Shown: positions 38,436 through 51,200 of the stretch, piece by piece
Position numbering within the stretch: position 1 is the first letter of the stretch
Layout: each line of letters starts with the position of its first letter
NCBI GenBank assembly: GCA_905331475.1
Contig: CAJNYU010000183.1
Location: forward strand, 248,001-312,000
Origin: Rotaria socialis
Lineage: Eukaryota; Rotifera; Eurotatoria; Philodinida; Philodinidae
Direction: 5' to 3'
DNA length: 64,000 nucleotides
Translations under genes and position numbers: made by a program
The notes under the pieces: model-generated
What the model saw: the letters and a program-made list of their open reading frames with translations, nothing else
Told to the model about the DNA's origin: nothing
Databases searched by the model: none

Positions 38436-39862
38436 TAGTAGATAATTTTTGTTTATTTCCTTGTTTTTATTTGTTTGCTATTAAGAAGTTTGTTATTATG
38501 TAAATTTTTTCTTCCTGATTTGTATGTACAATACCGCTCCTGTAATGCAAATAGCGTAGAAATCAAGATCCCATCTCTACTTTTCTTGTTTATTTTGATA
38601 GAAAAGAAATTGTAAAATATTTTTGTGCGTTGAATCTGAGAATGGATATAGTTCTTTGTAAGAACTTGAGATTTATGAAACTGGTTATTAAAAAAAATAA
38701 AGTACTCACTGAGACATTATCCTATTCAACTTTGAATTGTCATTAATGCTAACACATCAAGTGTTGTTAGAGATATACAGCGTAACTATGTAGATCACTA
38801 TTTTTTGCGATAGAAAACAAGTCAAAAATATATCTATAGTATGAAATTAACTATTGAAAAGTACGAAAGAATAATTTTTAAGCTTGTTTTATAAAATGAA
38901 AAAAAAAGGAAAATTTGTTTTTAAATTGATTTTAGGTTAAGAACAACTCAGAGGATTCTTCGTGACTTCGTAATGTTAGCGATTGTGTCAACTCGAAAGG
39001 TTGCATATACTCCTGATAATGATTGATTCTATTGTTATCTACTTTAATTTTCTTAGCTATACTTAGGCTTCTCATAAGGATATAATATGTTATTCTACTT
39101 TGTTGCCGCAAAAGCCTGCGAACCAGAGAAGGCCACATATTATTTGGCTTATTTTTGACGTGCCCTATTCACAATTCTGGCTTACATACTCGGGCTGAAA
39201 TATTAAAAAAAATATTCCTCACTTGGAATTGGCAATGTGCGTAAAGATTTGAAATTTTCTATATGATGTTCAGGTACTTTTTCCATTCGTAGCATAAAAA
39301 TTGTTTGAGAAGTTACAAGACTTTTCAAAACGCATTTTGAATTGCCTATCCATACTATGGGTCTGTTCATTCGATTTTGGTGTTTCTACTAAATAAGAAC
39401 TGAACATAATAAACATTATATTGAATGATGTATGATTAAGTAATTATATTTTATTGCATCACTCATCAAGTGACAGCACTTATTCGAGTAACAGGGCGGC
39501 ATCTGTACATAGAAAGTCATATATTTCAAATATGTATCTAATTTAATCAGCTGCTTCTCTAGCAACACATTCTTTGATTCCAACTAAAATAAGTGCTGTG
39601 AATGTTATTAGAATAAAAAAAGGACTCTTAATGATTGATTTTTCGATATATAGTCTATGATATTGTGTAACATTATAGAGGTAGACAGTACTGTCTCATT
39701 GGTAGATTGAAACCAATTAGTATCCTGAATTACATGAGATCGATATGACCATATTGTTTGAACAAGTATTAAACATATAATATTGCTTAGATTCGATGGT
39801 TAATTATTTTTTGCATAAAGTTATATCTATTTGATCGTTCAATTTATTCAAAATAAAAATAA
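38436..39862. other. Intergenic, no gene seen
   Basis: About 1.4 kb between two plus-strand genes. An AATAAA at about 38696 probably ends the upstream mRNA. A minus-strand open frame at 38932-39138 has no domain and no splice context. The last few hundred bases should hold the promoter of the WD40/zinc-finger gene. Confidence 0.5.
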
Positions 39863-42284
39863 ATGACCGACATGGAAGTTGATGATGGCACTTCTGGCTC
39901 AGGTCTGCCTGCTATGCCATCTGCATCATCATCATCGGCTGTCAACTGTAAATTTCTTGGTTCATTAACATCTCGTCGCGGTCGCGATATTCTCGCTCAA
40001 CTATGTTTACAAATTGCTGAAAAATCAAAATTACAGCATCATTTTGTTGAACGAAAAGATATGGATAAAATGGCACGACTATTGTTTAATAAATCACTGA
40101 AAAATAAATCCAATACGTTACATTCAAATACTTTACGAAAAACATCTGAACAAACCGTGCCATTTGAAATGAAAGTTTTCTTTGTTCGAGATCACCTTGA
40201 AAAATTATCTGACGAACAGGTACATACAAAAAAATTGCAAATTAATATCTCGATTTTAAGATGATTGAAATACTACGGAATATTAATCAGTTGAGAATTT
40301 AATAGAAATCTATGGAAAAGCATATTCTTTGTTTGTATAAAAATTCATCAAACTATAATGATATCTTTGGATTGATAGTCACAGTAATCAAACAATTAAA
40401 ATTTATCTATAAGATTTATAGCGTAGTACCAAATACTATGTCTCTGTCTTTTTTTTTTCAATTAAATTAGAATGTTGATGATGATTTATCATACGAATTA
40501 ATAACCATATCTGGTCCACAACTGATCGATTTTTTACTTGGTACATGTTCAGGTTTATTTCGTACAACAGCTCGATCAAGAGTTGGCCCAGAAATTCTCG
40601 GTAATGTTCTTAAGCGTCGTCGTCCTGGTTGTGATCCATTAATGTCAGCAAAAATAAATTCAATACAGTATCATCCACGAGTAAATTATTATAAAGTTTG
40701 GCGTATGATGCATCGTCGTCGATTAGGTAAAACTTATCAACGTACAAAATATCAACAACCACGAGCTGGTATTATAACGACAAAACATCAAAGTCCTATT
40801 GTTTGCTTACGCATGTATCGTGGTTTACTTTATTCATGTTCATTGAATGGACAAGTACGATTTTATCAAATTCAAACACTTAGTGAACATCCACGTCATC
40901 AAGCAATATTTACACCAAATGGTGGTTCACAAACATTACAAGTTGCACATTGTAAACGATTCAGTAGTACAATATTATGTGTTGCTGGTTTTGATCAAAC
41001 AGTCAGACTATTTCGTGATCATCCATTACATGAATCCAAAGGTGAAATAACGTTGGCTGCACCTGTTCATTGTACAGCTGTAAAATTTCATATTTTAATG
41101 GTTGGATTAGGTTCCGGTGAAGTAGCATTTATTTCTTTAAAAAAAGTAAGTTATTGTTTAGTTGACTTTTTCTTTTCTCGAGTTCTCATGTATTTATTCG
41201 TATATAAAAGATGTGTGTTATTCATACTATTAAATGTTCGCCATATGTTGTATCGGCAGTAGCCGCTACACGTGATCCAGATGGTCGTCATTTATTGATT
41301 GCATCTTCGTTCGATGGATCTATTGTTGTTATTTCTCTACTAAATGAACAACGACGATTGACATTGACAGGTGAAATATATAGTTGCGACAAATTTATTC
41401 TTTGAACAGAAATATTTATTATGATTAATTATTAGGTCATACAAAATCTCCGCGTCAATTAATTGTTGATTCAACTCATCATTTATTATATAGTTGTTCA
41501 GCAGATAAAAAAATCATTGTACATAATTTTCTCAATGGTACTATTATATATGAATATAAAGATTTTGAAAAAGCTGTAACAAATATTGCTATGAATCAAC
41601 AACAACATCTCTTAATTGCTTCATCACTTGATGGCCTTATTAAAATATTTAATATTGAAACACATGAACTTATTCAACAGTTAACAACATCAACAAGTCA
41701 ATCGATTATTTCAATGATCTATAAAAATAATCTTGTATTTATCAATAAAATTTTGTTTGTTTCTTTTCTATTTCGAATATTTTTCTAAAAATTAGGTCTA
41801 TTGTGGAATGGAAAGTGGTATAATTGAAGTATTACAATGTGATATTAATCAAGTCTACAGATGTGAAGTAAGATTTTATGAATAGCATTTTCAGTTCAAT
41901 AAATATTTCTTATTTTCTTTCAGTATGCAAATTGTCGACAGCCTTTTTCTCGTCGCGAAGATGTTTTTATTCATGCTCGACTTTTTCATGTTCAACATTC
42001 ATCTACTGTAATAATCATTTAGAATTTTTGTTTTTTGTTTCTTATGGCAAATATTCATCTTTTCTTTTGTTAAGATTCAACGATGTTTATGGAAACAGTG
42101 CATGAAATGGGTACCTTTAAAAAAATTCAGTGATCATTTAAGAGCACATACGGATAATCTGATATTAGAAACAAAACAAGAACCATGGGCACCATCATCT
42201 ACACCCACGACACCAACAGATTCATACAGATTCTCATCAAATTCTTTGATGACAAATTATAGTTCTAAAACAGTTATTATATAA
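39863..42284 (+). CDS. WD40-repeat protein with two C-terminal C2H2 zinc fingers
   Basis: Seven exons: 39863-40219, 40471-41145, 41211-41370, 41436-41734, 41796-41867, 41924-42007 and 42075-42284, all with in-frame GT-AG junctions. The N-terminal third (NCKFLGSLTSRRGRDILAQL and following) matches nothing I know. From about 40790 there are WD40-like blades (SPIVCLRMYRGLLYSCSLNG, FDQTVRLFRDH, GRHLLIASSFDGSIVVISL, HHLLYSCSADKKIIVHNF, QHLLIASSLDGLIKIFNIE). The C-terminus carries two C2H2 fingers, C-x4-C-x12-H-x4-H (CEYANCRQPFSRRED...) and C-x4-C-x11-H-x3-H (CLWKQCMKW...FSDHLRAH), each split onto its own exon. The order WD40 then paired fingers recalls animal ZNF106, but I cannot confirm orthology. 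It is likely a nuclear or RNA-associated scaffold (inference). The tail is Ser/Thr/Pro-rich. Confidence 0.85.
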
Positions 42285-43180
42285 TTGTTAATTGAATTGT
42301 TGTTCAATGTGTATATGTATAGTTATATATATATATATTTGTGTTTTTTTTTGCTTTGCATTTCAAAGAAAAAAACTACAACTACAGAGAATATTCTCTC
42401 CTATAAATATTATTCAATATTCTATTCTCTTTCTGTACGAGTTCATTTCAAAATCCGAAGTTCATACCTTAAACTACAAATTCTTTGGTATTTTATCCTC
42501 ATACTTAGCTTAGCTAGAAAAATGTTAATAGTATCGGATAAGTAAACTGTTTTTTTTAATGTTTACTTTTACCCGGAGTCTTTTACTATGAATGTCATGA
42601 GAAAAAAAAACCTTTCTTTTCATTGAGATGACAGGTGTAATATATTAATCTACAATGACAACACTACCCCTTCAATGGCAAGTGTCAATACTGCCTACTT
42701 CATGTTAAATACACAAGTAAACAAGGAAAAAACTGGTCCTCTGGTTGCCGTACCGTAGAGCATCGAGGACAACACGAAAGAAAAAAATCTCTGAATCATT
42801 GTTTGCCTTACATGACTTTTTGGCGTTTACTTCTGTTTAAAATTTACATATCCTACAGTGTAGGAGAGGCATGACATTTTTTCATTAACAAGATCATCAC
42901 CTTCACATCATTCGAAAACTTAAGAAAATCCAAAATATGTTTACTTTAATTCTAAAATACACATTATAATTGTCGTTAGATTTGCCTTTGTCATAGATTT
43001 GATTCATCGAAGGAATATTTATGTGTTGAAGAAATGTATTATAAAAATAAGATAACTATCTTATTCTTGTTGTATCTTCCGTACAGGTGAGCTGTTTTTA
43101 TTTTATCAAAGCATTACGATAGAAATTCTCAACATTGTTCACAATATTCGAATTTTATATTCGATGATATATCCTCTGCA
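42285..43180. other. Intergenic, no gene seen
   Basis: About 0.9 kb of AT-rich sequence with a short TA run at about 42322-42340. The open frames here (42285-42545 and overlaps) are Phe/Tyr/Ile-rich readings of AT-rich DNA and are not supported. Confidence 0.5.
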
Positions 43181-43621
43181 ATGCATCCAATCGAGCCATA
43201 TTTTAATTTAACATGCACTAATAATGAAAATCTTCCGATTAATAAACTAACGTCAACTTTGTCAAGTCAATTTAGTTGTTCAATTCATAATTGCTTGTGT
43301 AAACGATTAAAACTTGGTTTAGTATTGTATCCAAAAGATATTCAAATTAAAAACGTCATTCTACTTGTTTGCGATCAATGTTGTAATTATGAATTGGAGA
43401 ATGCTATACAACATGATCAACTAGAAAAATGGTATTTTAATATTTACAAAGATTCCAAATCTTTTCAATTTAAAGCAAGATTTTTCCAGAATGAAGATGG
43501 TTCATTGTATTTTTGTAATCCAACATTAAATACAAATGATTTATTCAATATAGAAGAACGAGAATTAGAAAACTGGGAAAAAGAAACAATTCAACAAACT
43601 ATTCGGAAAAAAATGAAATAG
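43181..43621 (+). CDS. Hypothetical 146-residue Cys-rich protein, single exon
   Basis: An intact single-exon frame from ATG to TAG with even composition, unlike the low-complexity spurious frames around it. It contains clustered cysteines (CSIHNCLCKRLK at about residues 32-43 and CDQCC at about 63-67), a hydrophobic strand VILLVCD between them, and a Glu/Lys-rich C-terminal helix (EERELENWEKETIQQTIRKK). The Cys pattern could bind zinc. There is no signal peptide or membrane segment. A possible polyA signal AATAAA lies at about 43658. I do not recognise the family. It could also be a last exon of a gene whose 5' part I missed, but no acceptor is obvious just upstream. Confidence 0.6.
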   Translation: MHPIEPYFNLTCTNNENLPINKLTSTLSSQFSCSIHNCLCKRLKLGLVLYPKDIQIKNVILLVCDQCCNYELENAIQHDQLEKWYFNIYKDSKSFQFKARFFQNEDGSLYFCNPTLNTNDLFNIEERELENWEKETIQQTIRKKMK

Positions 43622-46600
43622 TACATAAATTTGTAAACGATTTATTTTACTTGCATTGAATAAAAATGAGGGAAAATATTAGCTTTTTCTAAGAACGGCA
43701 ATAGTTCTCTCTCGAAATTTTATTTCTTTTATTTTCAATAATTAATTCAACAAGAACGAGTAGATTGTAGTTTGAATTAAACTGAGCATAACTACATAGA
43801 AAATTGATATTATCTAGCTATGTGTACTATAGCGTCATACAATACAAGATCTATATATGAAAGATCTTTAACCCTACTAATTTGAATAATATGTTAAAGA
43901 AAAGCTTATTATATTCTTCTATCGAATAATTTTGAAAGAAGATGAGAAACTATGTTTCTTTCATTTTATTTTTTTAAAAAGAAAATTAATGACTTATTCA
44001 TAACATAAAAAGACACCTATCGTATAATTCCACTACTATTGTACTTTGCAAGTATTGACTCACTTTAGATTATAGATTGTTCAATAGATTTGTCAGAGTT
44101 CTAACCATTGTTAACATTTACCTGGTCATAATTAGTAGGTAGGACACTGCATTGAAATGCAAAATACTTGTGAGTATCGAAAACAATGTCGTTGTTGGCT
44201 GATATTGAATCGATTTCAGTCAGAATAATAATTTTTCTTATGAAAACAGCAAAAAAGAACTAGGAATCTACTCAATTAATTGACTGATTCCCCGTATATG
44301 TCATAAAAGAAGTGTTCAAAAAACGCTGTTTTTTATAGACGTACAAATGAAGTTTCACAGTGGATCTAATCACGAAAAGAGACAAGGGACGACCTTTCAG
44401 ACAACGATAAGATTTGCTACAGATAACTTTCTTGATCTAAGAATTAGGACTAGCATAAAATAATTTCAGAAAAATGTCAAGAGGAGAGCTTGTTCAAGAC
44501 TAAAACGAATGAAAAGGAAATGCATACATGTTATTCGTCTGAAGGTAATCGACTCGTTTTTGGTCTGATATTCTAGCCAGGTTAAAGTCCAATACCCGAA
44601 ATTCAAATCTCTTAAATCCACGCAGATATGCGTGACTACTAGACACTTTTTAACGGTTAATATACTTGATATATATATATATATTTGATTAGATACATTT
44701 ATTTGTTCAGTTTCGTTCTAATATTGTTTTCTTTGGTGTGACTGATTGCTAAATACTTGTTGATACTGCATTGTCCCTAACTTTTATTGTGATTATAAGT
44801 TTAGACTTCATTTTAATTAGTATGAATCTTGAGCTTTCGCGATGTCAATTTTTCATTCAACCCCTCAGTTTTCTTTAACATGTCATGAAACCTTTGAATA
44901 AAATCAATATTTCATAAGAAAATCTCATGGATAATATCTCTATCAATTGTTACGTAATAATTCTTAGTTACTTGAAAACAGGGAACACTTTGAATGATCT
45001 CCTCTGGATTTAAAATATTCAATACGTATTTCTTCACCGTTTAAACATGCTGCTATCTCATTGTTACGATAAGATTCATTAGTTGGGATGTTTTCTGACA
45101 TCTAGAAGTCTTTTGAAAACTATTAACATGTAGTATTTTATATGAACGATGGTGTTTGAAGCTTCGAAAGTTAATCTTTCCAAAGTTCTATTAATATGCA
45201 TAGTCACTTGAAGTTTTTAGACGAATATATGTTATTTGTTTTAAAGAGATAGTGTTCAATATGTTAATATTTTCCGGCAAACATTTGGTAGTCAAGAAAC
45301 TTTACAAAATATTCTTTAAACTAAGTAGATATTAATAGATATTTTCAGTTCACCAGAGTATAGATGCTTTAATCATTATTATTTGATTTCTTGAATAAAA
45401 AAAATGTTTTTATAGTTATTGGAGATTTTAACTATTGAAACTGCTCAAATTTGTTCTTGAAAGATATACATCGTATAAAGTGTATGATTTACATGTAGTC
45501 CTTTTCGCGAAAAAAAACAATATTTCAACAGTTTAAAAGTCAGCTATACGATCAAACAAAAGTTCTTATGTTTACAATGAGTTCTGCTTCGTATAATATT
45601 TAGTTTTTATGTTTTCAGTCAACTGATGCTTTTTAAGCATGCTGCATTTTAAAACCTAATTTAACAGCTGTATGACCTAATTTGCTGTGAAATTGTACCA
45701 CTTGATTGTCGAAAAATCATACGAGTTTTCTTAATAAAAACGATTGATGCTCATTGAATTCTATCATCTGCTACTCAAATTCATTCATATAAATAATTAA
45801 CTAGATGTACACTAGTAAAATGGAATCATATTAATTGTTTCTTTATTTACGGTTGAAACAATCTGCATGATATGAAATCTATACAAAAGCAAAACTATTT
45901 ATCAAAGAATCAATTTGAATTTTGTGATTGAAATTTTCGACGTTACACAAAATCTTTAAGACCTAATAATGATCTATGATTATCTTTAATTTATTTAGAA
46001 ATTTAGATGTGTCCTAAACGAATACTCATGTTCACAAATTCACACTGAAGTCGGCATGGCTACCACCTTTCAAATGATTTTCAATTTGTTCTGTAAAAAA
46101 AAACTAATTAATTTTAATAAAATGTTATACATATCTACAGAATGAATTATATTCGATAGGATAGTTTTCAGTCACGCATTCGTTAAGCACTATTTCAGTT
46201 ATTGAAAAGAATACTTACTTTTACATGATAAGGATGTGACCAGCATTTATGTAGGTATCTACAATTATGAAATTCTATAGTGATACTGCAATGTATGCTA
46301 GCTTCAACAGTATCAATTAGATGTAAATTAGGCTACATTTTTCGAATTTTAGAAACAATAAGATTCAAACGAATCTTAAACTACTTGTTTTTGTTTTCCG
46401 AATTTAAGATAATCTCATTTTCTTATTGCTCCTAGATGGCATAGCTAAATAGTTGATTTCTTTATTTGAAATATAAGTTAAGAAATTGTAAACTTTGAAT
46501 TCAAGGAAGGAAAGAGTGTCAATTGAGTTCCAAATTAAGAAAACTAATATCGGTTCAAGATACAATTAGTAATCGTGAGTAGCTACATGCGATTGAACAC

Positions 46601-46786
46601 CTAAAGTTGATTGATTTATGCATCATCCCCATTCTTAAATGAAACGATTCCCTTTGCAATGTATACAAATGAAAAATATGTTTACGAAAGTAATCATTAT
46701 TATTCGACATAAATAAACGGAAAAAATAAAATAAAACAAAGTGAACGTCTTAAAAACATGATTTGTATGAGGGAAAAGAAAAAAAA
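43622..46786. other. 3.2 kb gene-poor stretch
   Basis: No open frame with domain character on either strand. AT-rich single-copy-looking DNA with a short TA run at about 44670-44685. It contains the 3' flanks of two convergent genes. Nothing else is recognised. Confidence 0.5.
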
Positions 46787-48292
46787 TTAGAATTCAGTTA
46801 ATGGAGGTAGATTATCAAGAATATAAGTTACAAATTTGATTTCTTCATCGGATGGATGTTCAGTAACATTTTGTATTGATGGTATTTCAAGTATTTCAAG
46901 ATAAGTCTTTGGTCGTTCATCAACATTTCTCTTAAGTCTAAAAGTTAATCAGTCAGACAAAAACAAGCTAAAGCACACAAATATACATACAAATATGTAA
47001 TAAGACATTTCATATCATTGGAAATTTTTGGATTCGATGGTATCGTTGGAGCCCATGCTCGAATTGCCATCATCGTTTGAAAGGCTGTCATACCTGCAAA
47101 TGGTTGTTTTCCATTAACAATCTCAAATAGACTTAAACCAAGTGCCCACATATCAGCACGAATACCATAGGTTTGGCCAACATCCCCAATCAATTCAGGC
47201 TAGTAGATTATAATATTTGAGTTTAAATATAAATTTAGGTTTCTTTACATACCGGCATATATGCTTCAGTACCTTGCACAGCACCATCAGCTATTGATTG
47301 TGATACACGCATTTGACGACTAATACCAAAATCACATAATTTAAAGACTGCTTGTTTATTCACTAGCATATTTTGCGGCTTAACATCACGATGTAAAATT
47401 CGACGAGTTTTAAGGAAATGAAGTGCCGATGTTATCTATTTACTCAATTCATAATAATATTTTTTTTAAATAATCAATAGAAGATGTCTTACATTATGAG
47501 TTAATCGACATAGAATTTGATCAAAGTCAGTTGGAGAAACATTGTGTGCATGCATAGCTTGATAGAATCGTTCCATTGATGCATTCATTAGTTCTACACA
47601 AATAAGTAATTCACTGCTTTCCTGTTAAAAATAATATTAAAAATATGAAAATCTATTTAGACATACGAGATACTTTACTTTATCGATAACTGCTCCATAG
47701 TAAGAAATTATATAGGGATAATTATGTGATCCAACATTTTGAATGGTTGTTAAATCTGTATATGTTGATGCTCGACGTTCTTCTTGTGTTTCAAGTGCTA
47801 TTTTCTATTATGATAAATCGAATATTTAACTATGAATACCGATATCGATCTATTACTTTAACAGCCATTTCAACATCGGGATGGCCTTCAATTGTTACAG
47901 CAAGAACAGTTCCGTAGCATCCACGCCCAAGTACACGAAGAGTATCAAATTGTTTTGTAGTAACTTCAATAATTTGTTCATGATAAGTAAGTGTAGTCAT
48001 TCCTGATGGTACTTCGAGACTGTTTATAGATTTAAAAAAAAGAAGAAGACGATAAACCAATAAAAAAAAGATACATTTTATTATTGAATTATATTTACGT
48101 ATAAGTAGCTGATATTTTCTTCTCATCGGTTAAATGAGGACATGTGATTGTAAAATTGCCTAAAGCTAATTAAATATGGTTTAAAAAAATTATAACTATA
48201 GAAAGAAAAACAACAAGATGAGTTTCGATCAAGTTACCATTCTTTTTTGCTAGTGCTTTTCGTGCAGAATTGGCTGTTCGAGGAGTAGCCAT
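46787..48292 (-). CDS. Divergent MAP2K/STE7-like protein kinase
   Basis: Dual-specificity MAP-kinase-kinase-like enzyme. The start MATPRTANSARKALAKKN at 48292 is followed by exons 48238-48292, 48099-48159 and 47857-48019 and more down to 46787 (stop after LPPLTEF). Kinase motifs: Gly loop LGRGCYGTV, VAIK-type Lys in MAVK, alpha-C Glu region ETQEERRAST, MAP2K-typical ELMNASMERFYQAM, catalytic loop HRDVKPQNML, metal-binding CDFGIS, GIRADMWALGLSLFEI, and the C-lobe Arg in KRNVDERP. The region around YYGAV and ELM resembles MKK3/6, while IRADMWALGLSL resembles MKK7, so I do not assign a subtype. The activation loop differs from the usual SxAKT form and the APE motif reads PPE across an intron junction. 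All catalytic residues appear present, so it is probably active. Confidence 0.85.
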
Positions 48293-51200
48293 TATATTGC
48301 AGCAATTGTTTTATGTAAAAAACTTCAATAATAAAAAAAAATATTGTAAATGATCGGACTTTGAAAGCTTATGTAGCAACCAAAACGCACATTTCAATAA
48401 CTTAATTAAGTGTTTTCACTATGGGAACATTTCGATATGAATATATCTTTATAAAATGTTTTTTCACGTCTCTCATTCTCTTTAACGGATATATACAATA
48501 TATATATATATTTAAGTGCAACGCTTGGCAACACCATGCTGCTATGCTTTATTCTTCTTCTGTTCTTACCTGAATCGGGGAATAAAAATAATAAAAGAAA
48601 GAAAACAAGAAGACAGCCTTGCCCATTGCAAATAGAAAAGAAACTACGACATCTAGATGACGCTTTTTATTACATAAAAACAAAATCTTACATAGAGTAC
48701 CCTTGCAAGTAATAGTGACTATTTGATTATTTAGCTTAGATTAAACTATTTAATTGAATGATGTTTTTTTAAATATTAGTTGAAATCAAGGTATACAATT
48801 ATTCTAATATAAAAGAAAATGCTTTATCTAACCGCCTACCTATTTTCGATGATAAAAACTAAATTAAAATATTCTATTTTTTATATACTCTCCAATGAAA
48901 TAATTCCTTTGTCTGATTGTAACAGATAATTCACTATCACCAGGAATTTCTCAATAGATAAATTCATATCATCATTGGTGCATGTTTTTCACAGTATAAA
49001 AATAATCATACTTTCCTCTCTCTCCCATTGTAATATCGGAAAAAGCACAGAAATGAAAAAAAAATGGTTCGATCGAAATGCATCATCAGCATTACTGATC
49101 GTTTCTTTCCTGATGACGGCTTACAACTCATGATGAATCAGAATGGCATACTATGAATTATCTGGCTCATTTGTGACGTACTAAATGTTATAATTCTCTT
49201 TTGAGTTGTTTGAATAAGTCTTCTTATGACGCATTTACTGACGTGTGATACTCGTTCTCATTTAATATTCAGATTTTTTCTTACGTTATGATCACAGTTT
49301 TCAAGAAAAACATCTTGTAATTATCACTTCTGCCTTAGAATCATAGATTTTAACAGATTACCTATTTATATATCTACACAAATCTATTACTATTCTTTGA
49401 CTGTATTATGTATTTTATTCACGTTGAATAGCTTCGATGTTTTTTTTTTGGATCAATGACACTGCAGGACTTTTCTTTTGAGTTATAGTAATTGCCATGT
49501 TATTGGCAGAATAGCAAAATATCTTTTTTTCTAATTTAGATTCATAGATTTGGGGAGAATCTTTAAAAACAAGCAACTCAGCTAAAACGAAAATACAAGT
49601 TTTTAATTGATTTCGTTAGAAGTCACTAAATCTAAATTATGTTCATCTGAACTCAGTCACTTTGTTCAGAACGATTCTCCTCTAAAGCATTTTCTCATAA
49701 ACTTCTCTCTGTAGAAAACAATGTCAGAAACACATGACATAAACTACATCTCCGAATTATTTTATTATTAATAATTGTGCACCACATTTAATCAATATAT
49801 GTTATCGGAAGTATATTGAATTTTCTGCATGCTATAATGGTATCGCATAACTACAAACATGATAACGTATTCTGCATAATTTTGTTTTAAAACTATTTTA
49901 ATGCTTTCATAATATTTTGAGTAGCTTTCTTAATTATCGGTATAGAAAAAGAATTGCATAAATTAGCTCCTCTCACATTAATCCGCTTGCACATAATATT
50001 CATCACGAAGGTTTTTATTACACAATATTGAATACTTGTGTAAGTATACATTTATATATATATATATCTACGAATGCGTCCGTTCTTTTTTAAATAGTAA
50101 CTGTTTAATTTTACTTTGCATGTGTTAATAACCGAGATAAATATTGATTTTGTATTCTATTGGATGTAATGAATTCGTCGTTGTTTAGATTTTTTTATGG
50201 CAGCAGTAAGCTAAATATGCTATTCTATGATCTTATCATGTTTGTTTGTTCGCTCACTCCTACACTAACAGATGCGATTGGTTTATTAACACCCTGCTTT
50301 TCTTAGGCATAGAAAGAAAGAAAGTCAGACAGACAGACAGACTAAGGTTTTGTATCGAGTATGCTATCATTGCTACTTATGACATCTGCTTTTTAATGCG
50401 ATGCGAAGCAGAAGCATTTCTGTAGTCCGTCGCGAGTTTTTTTTTTTTTTTTTACACGNGAACTGCTTACAGCTTTTTTCGAATCTAAAATCCGATGTTT
50501 CATTCGGTCACAAATATCATTCCAAAATGACGAAAATGAAAGAAATTTGTCAAGAGATAATTAAAGTGACGTCATCAACATATGTTAGCCACTATAGTCT
50601 ATTGATTTACAGCTGATCTAAGATAATGAATCATGGAGATAATTAATCGATCAATCGAAATCGATCTTTAAGAATATATCGCTAAGTAAGAATGGAGTTT
50701 TCTCAGTGATGAATTTCATTATGTCGACATAAAAAGTATTCAAGATTTCTCTGAATTGCAGATTTTTCCTGGATGGAGATTCCTGCTTCGCATCGCATTT
50801 CGTATTCGAGTGAAACTTGAATACCATCTAGTTATTCACTGATCTTGCCTACCTATTTTTGCATAAGAGTTTGGAATATACAACGATCATATCTACTTAT
50901 TTTACGATTATAGGTTACATAAAATAATATTTTCAGAACACACAAACGAATAGATATCGTTTTATTAACATGGTTGAATAAAAAAAAGATGGAATGCGTT
51001 GCATTTTTTATTGTATTCATTTCTTCCGTCTAAAATAACGTTTTATCCTTCTGGAACAGATCTATGTGTTTATATTCTATGTTTATCAAGCTTAATAGAT
51101 ATTGTTTCCTCTAATAAAATAATCCTGTACAGCAAACTATTTCAAATAAGATTATGAAAAATATCAACCGCTTTCATGCCCACAAAAGTAGTTTTTTGTG

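Noticed and set aside
49066-49080. GGTTCGATCG resembling a tRNA B box
   Set aside because: It lacks the following CC and no A box or cloverleaf stem is visible around it.
50401-50616. 71-codon frame crossing the N and the T17 run
   Set aside because: Contains an undetermined base and a homopolymer; no coding character.
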